From Podospora bellae-mahoneyi (taxonomy: Eukaryota > Ascomycota > Sordariomycetes > Sordariales > Podosporaceae): DNA of 64,000 bases. Where the stretch lies: assembly GCF_035222275.1 (NCBI RefSeq), contig NC_085885.1:682001-746000 (forward strand). The letters run 5' to 3'. Below are positions 44,501-56,686 of the stretch, piece after piece. Each line of letters starts with the position of its first letter. Positions within the stretch are counted from its first letter, which is position 1. The notes below the pieces were generated by a model. It saw nothing but the letters and a program-made list of their open reading frames with translations, made no database searches and was not told where the DNA came from. The position numbers were made by a program, and so were the translations under genes.

Positions 44501-46679
44501 TTTCAGTTCGGCCAGGCGTCACCTCACCCTATCAATACAATCTTGATGTGACGGCGGCAGCAGCTACACCGGATGAATAGCCCTACCGGTCTGGAATCTC
44601 GACACAAACCCCACCGGTAAGGTAGGTAGGTAGGTAGGTAGGTAGGTAGGTATGTTCCTACCCGTAGGTAGGCGCCATGAGGCGGATGGGGGAAATCTGC
44701 CATGTTTATGTTTGTGTCCAAGGTGAGGCGAGCGAGGGTATCACCGTCTCACCTTGCCCGTGGAACAACGGGCAAGGTCCCTTCTCCGGGCGCGGGCGGT
44801 ACTTCCGATGTCAAATCAGTTGTTTTTGTGCAACCTGAAATCTAAAACATTCATCACGGGGGTTGGTGAAGCTATCTCGATCTCGTATTTGTTTTCGTTC
44901 CACAATCGCCATCGTTCGTCATTCCCCCTCCTTTCCAGCAGGGCGGATTTGGGCGGGCTTGGTTTCTTGTTCGACACAAGGGCGCTGCATGATGCATACC
45001 AAGAATCCTTCTGCTGTGCAAGATCCCCACTCTGAGCCTCAACCAGGGTAGTTTGCACAGCCGATGAGAGCTGTTGGTTCGTGACGTCTGTCTTTTTGGT
45101 CCTCTTCGATCTGCTTTTCATCGGCTTCGGCTATTTTGACATCTGGACTGCATACTTAGACCAGGGATCTGCGGCGTAGTCAACGGCGAGGACACCGGCA
45201 AGGACGAGCCGAAGCCGCGAGGGGGAGGCCGCGTAGATTTTCTAGGGGTGAGGTGGGAGGGCAAGGGGACCGCAAAGCAAGGTAAAGCCGTCAGGTGTAG
45301 ACGGAAGGATGCATATCATATCAGGAAGGATTCCCAGATGTGCGGTACCCTTATCCGGATGGTGTTGAGATAGGTATGGAAGATTGCGTGTAAGGCATGC
45401 GGTCCTCTCTCACTCACCCACAGTCCGAAATCTAGCTCGTGTTCGCCACTACACACGCACCTGGGGAAGTGACCCAAAATAATAATTAGGCAAATACGGA
45501 AATCATAACCCCGAGTAGACAGAATTCGAAATGTTGGTGTGTGGAAAAATGTGGGGAAAACCCCTCTGCCTGCCTGGAGCCTGCCTAAACCGACCAGTTT
45601 AAACCATTTTCCTTGACGGAATGCCCCCTCAACCTCAGCTGTCATGATCAAGAAACTCCGTTGCGATATCATATCGAAACATACTTCCGAAGGGGTTGAA
45701 GCCAAGGTTGATATTGGCCCCATTATTAATATGTCCTGTTTTTTGTGTCTCGGTAACACGAAACAAATACGGTTGTCAGTTCGGCAAAGCAGTCTTGAGT
45801 AACCACCACCACCAACAACCAACCAACCAAATCCCATCTCTTTACCGATACTGTAGAGATTCAAACCCTCTGTTCTTCATGAAAAAACAAAACCACTCAT
45901 CACGTCTCACAAACCCTCTAAAAACACCAACCACGTGTATAGATCATGTTGTACAATATCTCCAAAAAAAATCTATTTTTTTCTGTCTGCCTCGGCTCTG
46001 CTGTGATCCGGTTTCTTGTGTGTGACGATTGTTCTGTTGGAGTATTTGCATCAAAAAGAAAAAAAAATCCATATTCATATTCTGCTGTGAGGCATATCCC
46101 TCTTGCTGCCCTGGCCGACCCATTCCCTGTCCCTGCTGTCGTGAAAGTTTGCTTCCGTCTATTGCATCTTTACGTGCTGCCATACGTCAAATTCTGTAAC
46201 GTTTCTAAACCATCCCAAGAAAACAAGTCCAAAAGCAAACCGCAGCAATTCCCCAACCCCCCCATACCGTGATACTTTATCATTATTCGTACAAGAAGTG
46301 AAAAAAAAGGGATGTTCGTGCTATGCTGTAGCGATCCATCAAAAAATACCCAAAACCGAAAATATGTCGTTGTAAGAAAAAGCCAAACGTAGTTATCGTG
46401 AACGAAAAGTTGAGAAAACAATCTGAGGTGCAGCAAAGAAAGCTTGATATGTTGAGGTCGATGTTGTCTTTTTTTCTGTTTTTCTGATCGAATGGTTAGT
46501 ATTCGAGGTTGCCAAGTCATGGGCGAACTGACTCACTCTTTCAACCCCATCAAGCCGGCATCCAATGTATAGCTCAGAGAAACAACCGCTGATGACCGCG
46601 AGAAGCCCGAGAAGGAAATGTTTGTCGTAATGTACACGCCTCATCGGCGAATGGTTTTGTCCTCAAGTTCCAAAACCGT
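41576..46679. other. Gene-poor region, 5.1 kb
   Basis: No convincing gene is seen. It probably includes the long leader of the coiled-coil gene at 40544-41575 and the 3' region of the one at 46680-47345. It contains a (GGTA)n microsatellite at 44621-44652 and several T or A runs. Scans for tRNA T-loop and 5S rRNA signatures were negative. Confidence 0.5.
44621..44652. repeat. (GGTA)8 microsatellite
   Basis: Eight perfect tandem GGTA units. On the opposite strand this reads TACC, the same core as the scattered ACCTACCT motifs elsewhere in the gene-poor island. Confidence 0.9.
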
Positions 46680-47345
46680 TCAAGGGTGACGTCGCCGAAG
46701 CCGCTCATTCTCCCTCCGAAGCGTCTCGACCTCGGCCTGAAGCACCCGGTTGGTAGCAATGTGCTCATCGAGATTGTCACGCATCCGGTCAATGCGGCGG
46801 TTGGCGTCATCGTATCGTCGGCGCCACTCAGCAACCTGCTGCTTCATGGTCTCGTACTCAGTGCCGACATATCTCGCTTTGGCCTCAAGAGCGTCCTTGA
46901 GCTGACGGCTGAGGTCCCGGATCTTGGTCGTGAGGTTGCTGTTCTCGAGCTCGAGAAGGGCATTCTTCTTGCGGGCCTCGCGTAGCTTTGTCGTCTTGCG
47001 GGCTTCGCTGTCAGAGTTGCTTTCGACTGAGCGGCGAAGCTCCGAGGTGAAGGCCTTCTCCTTGCGGACGTCCTCCTCTAGCTCCTGGACCTGGACCCGG
47101 AGGATGTGGTTCTCACGGAAGAGCTGGTCGTAGGTCTCGCGGCTTACGCCGCCGCCGCGTTCACGGCCCTGCATGTCGGCGACTGGTGTTTCGTCCCAAA
47201 GGGTGTGGACTCGTTCGGCACTCCGAGTACGACTGCGAGGCTGGCGAGGTCCTCGGTTTACGCTCCGAGTGCGACGAATATGGACCTCGGGGACGCCTGG
47301 TGTCGTTGACTCAAAGTGCACCCTGTTGCTTCGAGGGCCGTACAT
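46680..47345 (-). CDS. Small coiled-coil protein, unknown function
   Basis: A single exon of 221 residues. The N-terminus MYGPRSNRVHFESTTPGVP is followed by an Arg/Ser/Pro-rich stretch (residues about 22-50) and then an almost continuous coiled coil to the C-terminus, ending RRENERLRRRHP. The coiled coil starts at ETYDQLFRENHILRVQVQEL. No other domain is visible. Its general plan (short basic N-terminus with an R-V-x-[FW] motif, then coiled coil) is like that of the gene at 40544-41575, so they may be distant relatives. Filament-like self-assembly or a septal or cytoskeletal role is possible but unsupported. Confidence 0.75.
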   Translation of the reverse strand: MYGPRSNRVHFESTTPGVPEVHIRRTRSVNRGPRQPRSRTRSAERVHTLWDETPVADMQGRERGGGVSRETYDQLFRENHILRVQVQELEEDVRKEKAFTSELRRSVESNSDSEARKTTKLREARKKNALLELENSNLTTKIRDLSRQLKDALEAKARYVGTEYETMKQQVAEWRRRYDDANRRIDRMRDNLDEHIATNRVLQAEVETLRRENERLRRRHP

Positions 47346-50300
47346 ATAGGAAGCGGGGGTCTCTCTCAGTGGTGGATAGATGTTGATGTAGGCTGCTGGT
47401 GAGCGGATGTGTCTGTAGGCGTGAATGGTGACGGTGTTGGTAGACGAGTGAGTTAAAGATAGGTGAATGGTGAAGAGCGGTCAAGTCGAGGGACCAGACG
47501 GTGTGGGAACCTCGATATTTAAGTAAAATGGGGGGCAGTGACTATGGGAAGGCTCCGGGTTGCAGGAGATGCAAGCAATCGTGCATGTAAGTGCGTCAGG
47601 CAAGGTACGTAGCTTTGAGCGAATGAGCTGGGAGAGAGACCCGGCCAAGGGCTGGACGGCTGAAGAGGCCTGTCTTTAATGGGAAGGACTCCCAGGCACC
47701 GGTCTGGTCTGCGGTCCCCCAAAACAGGTAGTCGGCGGACGGGGAGGGACGGGAAAGAAAGAAAGAAAGAGAGAATGACATGACTGATGGTATACAGGTA
47801 CAACATTACAAGACGCTTTGCAGCGTGGAAAGTAATGTCAAAGGTGTAACTATGTAACAGCCGCAGGTGAGGGTGGACAGGGGTTCGAGGTGAGAAGACA
47901 AGGCGCTCTCTGTATAGCACATAGCCACACCGGGCATTATCTGGAAGAGGGAACATATGGGGTAAACGTCAGCAAGTAGACAGGTTAGTCACCTTGAGTA
48001 CAGTAGCCCTAGACCACTTGCTTCTGGGATGGTGCATCCTGGCGGCCGACTGACCGACGCTAGAGAGAGATGACTGCTCGAGATCATCTTGATGCCTGGC
48101 GTCGTGGACTCTTAGTCCTAGACGTCCGGGTATGAGCATGCATGTGGTCCACTGGAGAAAACTATTTCTCTGTGATGTAGTCGGTGTTTCCAGTAGGCAG
48201 TGCAAACATGTTCGTGGAGTTGATGAGGGCATCCGCAGGAGGTTGGAGTATCCATTGGTTCTCGGCCTCTGGCATGGGGAACCACGGACAACTCACAAGC
48301 TATTGTGAGAGGTGAGTATCAGTCTCAAGATTGAGGTTGCGGCAGATCGACAGACCGTAACCTTAGGCAGTGGTGCGGCGGTTGTTGCGAAACTGTCGAG
48401 ATAGACGCGATGTGAGGTCACTCATTGACATTGTTGGTTGGTAGAAGAAGTTGAGGTAACCGGAGGCCTGGGCTCTAAGCCCCCTCCATTGGCCATGTCA
48501 GCCAATCAGCGATGCGTGTGGGAGAACCCTAGGCCCACATTTGATTATCTGGTGCGAAGCGCGCAGCATTGCAAAGTAGCAACCACCACAACCAACAACA
48601 CAATTGTGATTCCGTATCTTTGTTCTCTCTCGGAGCCGGACCGCCAATATCGAAGCTTCCCTTGGTCAAATATTGTTTGTTTCTCGGAGCCTTGAGGACG
48701 AATCGACGGCCGTTTCCCTGCATCGACATTCCGGACCGTCCCACCAAGCCCTTTGTTTTGCTGAGTTCCGTTCTCTTTTCCGCATCACAACCTCGCAGCC
48801 GCATCGTCTGTGGCATTCATTTCAATATCTTGTTCCGCCTCTTCCTTTTCGAAGGGGTCACGCCAGTGTGGAGTGTCCGGAGGAGGAGTGACGGCAATGT
48901 CAGTATGGCTTGACAGCGTCCCTGCTCTTGGAGACGAGGCTGTGCGGCGCAGTAAGCACTTGCTATCCACATCTTGATGCTCCCTCTTATTGCCTCCCTC
49001 TTTTTCAGTATGGATAGCTCACAAAAGGCCGCATATCTCTACTTGCTGTGCCAGTTCCATACATAAGCACTACCCTCCAACCTGCCAACTTTGCGCCTCT
49101 TTTCCCAGCCGAGCAAAGGAAGTGGTGGGCAGAGAGCAAAGGGGAGGCCTCGGCCAAAGCCTTGCGATTGCAACTCTCTCTTTCGTCAGCAGTTTCAGGA
49201 CGATGCAGCCGCACGAGGCTCGCGCGAGTCTATTATGTGCTATTCGTCCAGACGCTGGTAATGGAGGGTATTGGAGCCCTCACTGGTGAATTATTTCTCC
49301 TGCTCAAACAATTATCGTGAGCTATTTTCCTACTCAGCCACACCTTTACCAGTGTAAAGGGCACCAATGCGGTACGGCACGTACAAGCGGCCTCAGGTTA
49401 GGATTCAGATGCTTGAATTGAAGGGGTTTGGAAAGCGACTTACCCTTTGGTTTCCGGCTTTGACAACAGCAATATTCCACCTCTCTGCCGGTGTGTGTAG
49501 CACCTGAGTGTCAGATGAAGCGCCAAATTCTCAGGTGGCGTTCTTTGCCCTTCCGTCCCGATGCCACAAGGCAGACAGAAGGGCATCCGAAAGGGATGGG
49601 AGGTGGTGGTGGAGGCGTGGTAGGAGGAACATACACCCGCGACACTGTCAACCCCAACCCTAGTGGTGACACAACCGGCGCAGCTCGACCTCCTCGCTCG
49701 GATAACTCCATGGGAACTCACAAAAATGGGCCCCTTCGGTAACACATGCCCAGATCGCCGGATTCCCACCTTGAACAAGTTTTGCTGATCACAAGTGAGC
49801 GGCCGACGGGCCGTGATCCGCCCATTGCCTCATGGGGCATATTCATGACTGATGGCATAGCGCCGAAGTCACACGGAATGTCTGTTCAAGTCCATGGTGT
49901 TGCCATCCGAGAAAAGCAAGACCGATTTCCATACCCGCAAACATCTTCTCGCTGCCTCGTCGCCTTTCGGCTCGTGACCTTGAAATAAAACCGCCCGAAA
50001 TATCTAGCCTTTTGAGTCCTGGCACCGCCTAGATATGACGAGTGGTTTACGTATACCAAGACAGGGTGTACTCTAGGGCCACGCTACCGGCCTGGTCACC
50101 GGCCTTCGTCATGGGCGGACAATCTGGGACACGCACTACCTCCTGGGGAAGAAGGCAGAACGTGAAAGAAGGAAGCAGATCAGGCCAGGCTCCTCTGCCC
50201 AGACCGCAGATCCCTTCACAGACAACAGCAGGGTCCAGCGAGCCCGTTCTAGATTTGCGAACCGGTCCGCGGTCTTCCCCTGCCCGTTTTCTTCCTCGCC

Positions 50301-51384
50301 AGGCCATCTCATCTACCGGTGTGGCCGAGGGGGCCACGGCCGGTTGCCTTGTTGCCCAGCTTCCTTCCTGATCTCCGCATCGGATGAAGACCACGGCGTT
50401 GCAGAGTTTTCAGTTGCCTTGTCTTCGGTAGCAAGATGTTGTGATGGCACTCCTCGACAGTTTCGTGGCCTGATGGCGAGACGGGCTCCAAGTCCTTGAC
50501 GGTCGTCTGCTGAAGTTCCAGCTACATCCTGACTGGTGACACCACAGCCGTGTGGACAGTTCCTCGGATGTGTATCTTATGGATTCCTTTGGTTTCTGTC
50601 CTCTGATGTCGTGACTGGTCTGCACCGATGGCATCCTCCCGCCTCTGTTCAACTGTGCTCATCATTTTGATACTGACCACAGCTCGAAGGATTCCCTCGT
50701 GCGCTCAGTACTGCTATGCACAACTGAACGAGTGCCGCACGACTTGCATCCAACAAGGATACCCCGCCAGCACACAGGTTGAGGAGCCTGGGGGAGATAC
50801 ACAACCATGCCACGGTTGTATACACATCGACAGATACCTCGGCCTCACCACCAACCCTCCAGATCAAGACTATTCCGCTCACCCATTGGCCTGTCTCCTC
50901 GGTGGTCAACCATCAAAATGGTACATCAAACCGAGCCAACAGACTCCCTTTCAGCTCTGCATGGATGAACCCGTCCTTCAAGCGCCTCTGCTCATTTTTC
51001 AGCTGGGAAAATGGTGACAAGAGCACCCGAGCAAGGCAGCAATATCATCTCCTCTCATCTTCTCCCCAGTCCCTCTCATCCCGTGGCCACACCCTCCAAA
51101 GATACTGACTGATAGGCCGTCGTGGACTCGCCACATCGACGGCCCGCTGTCTCGAGGGGGAAGCAGCGGCGTGGTTCCTGCAACTTTCCTCGATATTGAC
51201 TGAAACGACAGGATACCCGCTTTGAAGCGTCCTGCTGCCTACCCCCCTTTCTGTAATGTCAGGTATATCCACGCGGAGAAGGCATCATCATAGATTCCCC
51301 AGCCTCCTTCACCGCTTTGACCGAGGTGAAAAGCCGAAAATAGCGAAGGTATTGCCATCTGCCTTGTTCAAAGGGTTCAATACC

Positions 51385-51578
51385 CAATTGTTCGGGGGAA
51401 GTACAACCGAGAAGATCTCAAGGTAGACAAAGATCTGTGGAGATACTTCTGCCTTGATTTGCCCGGGTCGACTCCCATCTATTCGGGGGAAGTAGAACCG
51501 AAGTGCCCTCGAAGTAGACACAAAGATGCTGGATATCATTTGTGTGTGAAGGTACGTACTTCTGCCTTGTTCGTGTTC
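51385..51578. repeat. Diverged tandem repeat, about 95-base unit
   Basis: Two copies share TTCGGGGGAAGTA-AACCGA, then GTAGACA-AAAGAT, then TACTTCTGCCTTG in the same order; copy 1 is 51385-51463 and copy 2 is 51476-51578. Copies differ by substitutions and small insertions. Confidence 0.6.
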
Positions 51579-51600
51579 CACCTTGCCTTGGTTATGTGGT

Positions 51601-51775
51601 TGTGACTCCTCAAATTCCACAGAGTCGGGTAGGTGGGTAAGGCAGGTATACAGACAGAAATGTCTCACGGGCGACTCGTTGGCTCTCGTCCTTCCTTGAT
51701 CATGCCCGCTATCAAACTGTGACTCCCAGGATTCCACCTGTTCGGTAAGTAAGGCAGGTGGGCAAGGTACAGACA
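51601..51775. repeat. Diverged direct repeat pair
   Basis: Copies at 51601-51657 and 51719-51775 share TGTGACTCC, ATTCCAC, TCGGTA or TCGGGTAGGT, GGCAGGT and ACAGACA in the same order. The spacer between them is about 60 bases. Confidence 0.55.
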
Positions 51776-53824
51776 CAGTGCCTCCTTTTCTCCTTGTTTC
51801 TTTGACCTTCCCGGACTCCTGATATGCAGATCTGTGGGACGAGGATAAAGACCGAGCGGAAGCACAAGGAATCCCAACTCACACGTCCACCTTTTTGGGT
51901 CAGATCTCGAAACGTAGGTAACATCCCCTCGGGCCTCTCTTATTTATGCTTGCCAGACGAGATGATTGTGTATCAAAGCGGACCTAACCGCACACCCACT
52001 TCCAACATGTACAGAGAGCGAGAGGTGCCAACGTACCTATCAAAAAGTGGCTGCCCATTTCTCGGTCATCTGTGATCACCAACCAACGACGATCAACTGT
52101 GTACCCCTTTCTCTTCATGCGATGTTTGCCTTTTGGGGGAAAGGAAGCGGTAGTTACATCGCATACGTCCCAACTGTCTGCTCGCTCTTTTGTACCTATC
52201 TTCCCAATCATGGTAAGTTGGGGGCGAGGTGTTCAGGCCGGCACCGCGAACTCTCAGAACCGTTATATCGAACCCTGATGCTTACAAATGCCAATCAACC
52301 AACAGCTGAAAGGAAGCCCAGGTTGTACGGGTGAAGTTGGCGAAAGGTAGGTAAAAGAGCCGATGTGGGAAAACACCAGCTTCAGTGATGTGCCTGCTCC
52401 TTCACACCAGTGCTCGGTTAACAACTGCATGATCGAGACATAATCCGCATTCAGCTATTTCCTGGGCCGAGAAGAATCCCGACTGTGTTCAACGTCGTCC
52501 CAGTCGTGCCGCTTCTTTTAAGTCTGATGACCACTCCAGGTTGTTGGTGTTTCACGGTGGTTAAGGTAGATTGGGGTGGTGTTGTGGATGGGTGCAGTTG
52601 TTCAACGTTGTAACCTCGATATCGTGTGATTTTCTCGACAGATTCTGATTGTGGCAGTCGTCCATATCGATGCGATCAGTAAAGCCAGTTGTACCGAGAG
52701 TCCGCAAAGGTGATCTTGACTGGACTTGTTCAACCTATGTATGGGTCTCGGCCTTTCTGCAGTGTCTGGTTTCATGGTCCCTCTTCCAAAGCTGGGATGA
52801 TCTCACGTATCGTTCGATCACGGTCGTATAAAAGTTTCGATGTTCCCCAGTATGCCGGGATCGGTTCTGTATTCTCGTGGGCCGTCGTAGACTAGAATTG
52901 TCGTGTTCCGTAGGACCGGTCATCCACCTAGGTGGTCTTGCTGTAGCAATCTAGACCACACCTCAACCCGGGGCATGGAAGTTCTTGTGCTTGTATTCCC
53001 CCTCCATTTTACCATATCGCGAAGTTGTGAGTCGTGTTCCAGAGGTACGTGTTGTGCGCTGGGCGGTGTCGGTTGAGTACTCCCATGGTTGCTGCCACAA
53101 GACGAAATGCCACAACTGAGAAATCAACAGCTAGAGGCCGGTGACAGCAAGTGGTATTTGAACTCCTCCACCCATTCACTTCAAGTCCGACATTCGTACA
53201 AGTGTAGTAGCTGTGACGCAGCTGCGGTATGAGTAAGACTTCAGCCAGGCTCCGTGACTTCGCCTCAATTCTTAGGTACCGATCCCATTGCCTGGAACCA
53301 CTGAAACCATCGTTTGTTCGATTCTTCCTTCGTTTTGGGGATTGAATTCTCTCGCATGCTTACCGACTAGGCGTTTTGGCATATTCTCGGTGTAGTGGTG
53401 CAGCCACATCTTACGATTGGACAGTCGCTTACATTGATGACTGAAAGCGATGTTGGCGATAGTGCGCATGAACCCACAGGCACCCCGATACTACAGGCCT
53501 CGCAAACTCGGGCAAACCGGAAACCAGGTCATAGATCACTTTAGATCCGGAGTGCGGCCCAAGTGGTCGCTGCTAAAGGCCTTCGAATAGGTCTTTGCCT
53601 TGGTCCTCACTGTCCTAAATGAGTAACATCGACTGACACCTGGCCCACATCAAGCCCATCCGTAATAAGGTCTTGCAGACCAAGATGCTTTAAATGAAAA
53701 TATTCGCTGGTTGTCTATTTCTCTGCTATAATGGCCCGCGGCAGGCATTATCGTAGAAGACAGCAAGCCAAATCACCCTCTCACGCTGTCCGGCGGCAAG
53801 TATAACCCTCCCAACTCCTTATCT

Positions 53825-54690
53825 TTAACAAGAAGCAGCAGCGGCAGCAGGTGCAGAGCCGCCTCCACCACCACCTTTTCCACCACCCTCCTTCCCATCC
53901 TTATCCTTGTTATCCCGACCACCACGCTTGCTCCGACGCGGGTTACGCCTGCTCTCCTTCGCTTGCTGCTCCCCAGCAGGCTTCTCCGGCGCGGTACTGT
54001 TCGACGCAGCTGCCGGCGCAGGAGCTGGGGTTGGCGTAGACACAGTAGTAGCAGAAGCAGAGGCAGCGGCATTCTTCCCCTGAGTAGAACCCGACGACTG
54101 CCCCCCCTTCTTAGCCGTCATATCCTTCCTCTCCAGCACCTGCACTGTAGCCTGCGCAATCGTGACCGGGCTGGCGGCCATAGCTTTGGCGAGCCCAGCA
54201 TGGTCTGTGAAATCGACATACGCGAACCCCTTTTTGCGATCAATATCCACTGAAGTAACAGTGCCATACGCCGACAAGGCATCCTTGAGCAGCGCCTCGG
54301 TGACACCCTGTGAGTGGTTTGCATGCTTAATGAAAGCTCGTGTCGCGCCTGAACTGGGAGCAGGTCCGGCGTTCTTCTTGGATTCTCGGCCGCCACCGCC
54401 TTGCTTTGCTGGTGCATTTTTCGGTGCAGCAGGTTGGGAGGGTGCGGCTGTCGTCGCTGTAGACTGTGATGCCATAGCCGAAACAGGAGTGGCAGGTGCT
54501 GATGGCTGCTGACGCTGGGCCTGTGGTGTCTCTCTTTTCTTGAGAAGAAGCACAGGCTTGGCTGGTGCTGGTGCTGGTGCCGGAGGCGTTGTGTCGGCCT
54601 GCTTGTCGGCTTTATTATCCCCCTTTGACTTTCCACCCTCATCACCGCCGCCCCGTCTTCTGTTGCGAGACCTATTGGAAGAAGCTGCGG

Positions 54691-54762
<72 letters not shown>

Positions 54763-55962
54763 GCGACTTGGGTGGAGCAGATGACGACGGCTGAGCAGAA
54801 GGGGCGGGTGGTGCTGGCTCAGGAGCGATTGGGACATTTTCCTTCGCTGGTCCCTTCGCAGCACTGCCCTTGCTATCGGCATCCGCTTTGGCTGCATCCA
54901 TTCTGGCCTTGCGGTGAGCATTGCTAGAGCTCAGACCAAGGTCACGCTGTAGGATACGCGCAGCAGCAGCAATGCCTGCCCTACGACTCTTCGATGGAGC
55001 CTCCGAAGACGCGGATGGTGCGTTGGACTGAGTTGACTTTTGGATGGCTGCCACCTTAGCAGCCTCCGCGGCAGCCTCTGCAGCGGCAACAGTCTTCTTG
55101 GTCAAGATCTTGACCGACTCCCTGGGCCTCTCGGGTGCCTTTTCGGTGGCCCTCTCCCTTTCGGTTCTCGACTCTCTGTCCCGGGTGCTTCTCCTCTTGG
55201 GTTCCTCAGCACTGGTAGCTGGTGCCTTGCCCTTCCCAGTCAGTGACTCCGTTCTGGCATGTTTCATTGCGATCTTAGCAGCAGCGATTTCCTTTGCCTT
55301 GGCAGCCTTCCTCTCCTTCAGATACTCAATCAGAGGTGTCGTGGTGGTCTTTTCGGGTTCCTCTTCGGGCCCCGGTTCAGCAGTGACACCCTCTTTGTTC
55401 CCGTCTGGGCTTGCAAGGCTCTCCAGAAAAGCCATGAACTCCGGGTCTTGATCGATGGTCCCTTGTCGGCCGTCCACACGCTTCTTCTCGCTGGGAATCT
55501 TCTTGTAGACGGAGAACTCGACGGTTGGTGGAGCGACAAGGGCTGGATCGTTGTAGGTCTCCTTCGCATCTTCCCACTTAGCCTCTTGTACCTTGCGGAG
55601 GAGTTCTGGCAACTGATCTCTCTGCGAGACATGGAGATATGCCCGAGCTGGTGTCGACGGTTTTGAAGGGCTAGTCTCATGTCAATATGGGGCGAGAGGC
55701 TGTCTGATCATGGCACTTACTGTTGCGAGACCTTACCAGGATACCACTTGTACCAGTCGACCTTACCATCTCCGAGTTTCCATTCATCGCCCAAAATGGC
55801 ATGGAACTCTGCTTCGGTAAGACCTGGTGGTAGGCGACGGATCACGACTTTTTCTCCATTGGCGGGTGCCTTAGTCTTGGTTGCTTTTGGGGAATCGGCT
55901 GAAGACTGGGCAACTGCTGTAGTGCCGTTTGCCTTTCGTGATAACAACTGTGGAGTTGACAT
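53825..55962 (-). CDS. UPF3: Nonsense-mediated mRNA decay factor UPF3 (Smg-4 type)
   Basis: Exons 55721-55962 and 53825-55670 encode 695 residues. UPF3 bridges exon-junction or ribosomal complexes to UPF2/UPF1 in the decay of mRNAs with early stops. The Smg4/UPF3 RNP-like domain spans residues about 35-180: EKVVIRRLPPGLTEAEFHAI, then YKWYPGKVSQ, and after the intron PSTPARAYLHVSQRDQLPEL. The intron (GTAAGT to CTAG) joins in phase 2. The middle is Lys/Glu/Ala-rich and disordered, with 24 consecutive Gln near residue 390. A second RRM-like fold appears around residues 520-600 (TRAFIKHANHSQ... and KKGFAYVDFTDHAGLAKAM). The end is Gly/Lys/Arg-rich. The gene is divergent from PPG1. Confidence 0.88.
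54692..54763 (-). repeat. Polyglutamine tract of UPF3
   Basis: Twenty-four Gln codons: in coding order fourteen CAA, nine CAG and one CAA. The sharp CAA/CAG boundary suggests two separate slippage expansions. Confidence 0.9.
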
Positions 55963-56686
55963 GGTCAAGCTGTATGATGGTTGAACCAGATATGATGAGG
56001 CTACCAGGTATGATGATAATCAATGCTCGATGTCTGTGGGTGGGCTCACTCGGTGTAAGCGGGGTTCTCAGAAAACACTGATTGCGCCACGCAATTTATG
56101 GGTCTTTAAAATGACTGAAATGATTAAAGAAAGCGCGACAGCTGGTAGAGAATTCACAGTCCCTTCGTCTAAAGGAAACATGTGACTGAGTGAAAGGGCG
56201 CTGGTGACTGTCTGAGGGTAAGTGACAGTGAGAGATGGCTTTACAAGGTTGAAGGGCCCCAGAAATCCAGACTCCGATAAACAGGTGGGGGCCAGCCTTA
56301 TCAGCCTCTTCCCTGTCAATGTCATCAGGGTCCCCTTCCAATTGGCAACGCACGGACCATGATCTTGATCCCACCACCAACTTGGCTGCTGGCTGAGTGC
56401 TTGGCTCTGACGCCGTCCCTGAGCGCGTAAATCTCGGCTGAGAGAGCCTGCTTTCGCTCCCCGCCTTACACAATCTCCAACTACTACTTCTCGACCGAGA
56501 TTGGCTGCCATAAGCTTTGCTGCTGCTATCCTTGGCCTGCCCTTGATTTGATACCCCCAAGATCAGTATCGCTCCGTGTGTAAGAAGCATCATTCGACGA
56601 AAACAGACGGCCGTCCAGCACACACTTGCGCAATACCTCGTCCCCTCCCCTCCCTCCCTCCCCACCAACCTCCTAATTCCAGAACC
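55963..56686. other. Divergent promoter region UPF3/PPG1
   Basis: About 720 bases separate the two start codons. A CT-rich leader (CCCTCCCTCCCTCC, about 56644-56661) precedes PPG1. No additional gene was found. Confidence 0.55.

Larger units (their letters stand above)
47346..53824. other. Gene-poor region, 6.5 kb
   Basis: No protein-like frame was found on either strand. The left end should contain the promoter of the coiled-coil gene. A GAAA tetranucleotide run lies at 47755-47770. Two pairs of diverged direct repeats occur at 51385-51578 and 51601-51775. An AGGTAGGT motif is at 52345-52352. The right end is the UPF3 3' region. Confidence 0.5.

Noticed and set aside
44621-44652. GGTA repeat considered as telomere-like sequence
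   Set aside because: The unit is four bases and differs from the fungal TTAGGG telomere repeat; it is a plain microsatellite.
54540-54927. Plus-strand frames with long Cys, Ala or Val runs
   Set aside because: These are other-frame readings of the UPF3 polyglutamine codons.
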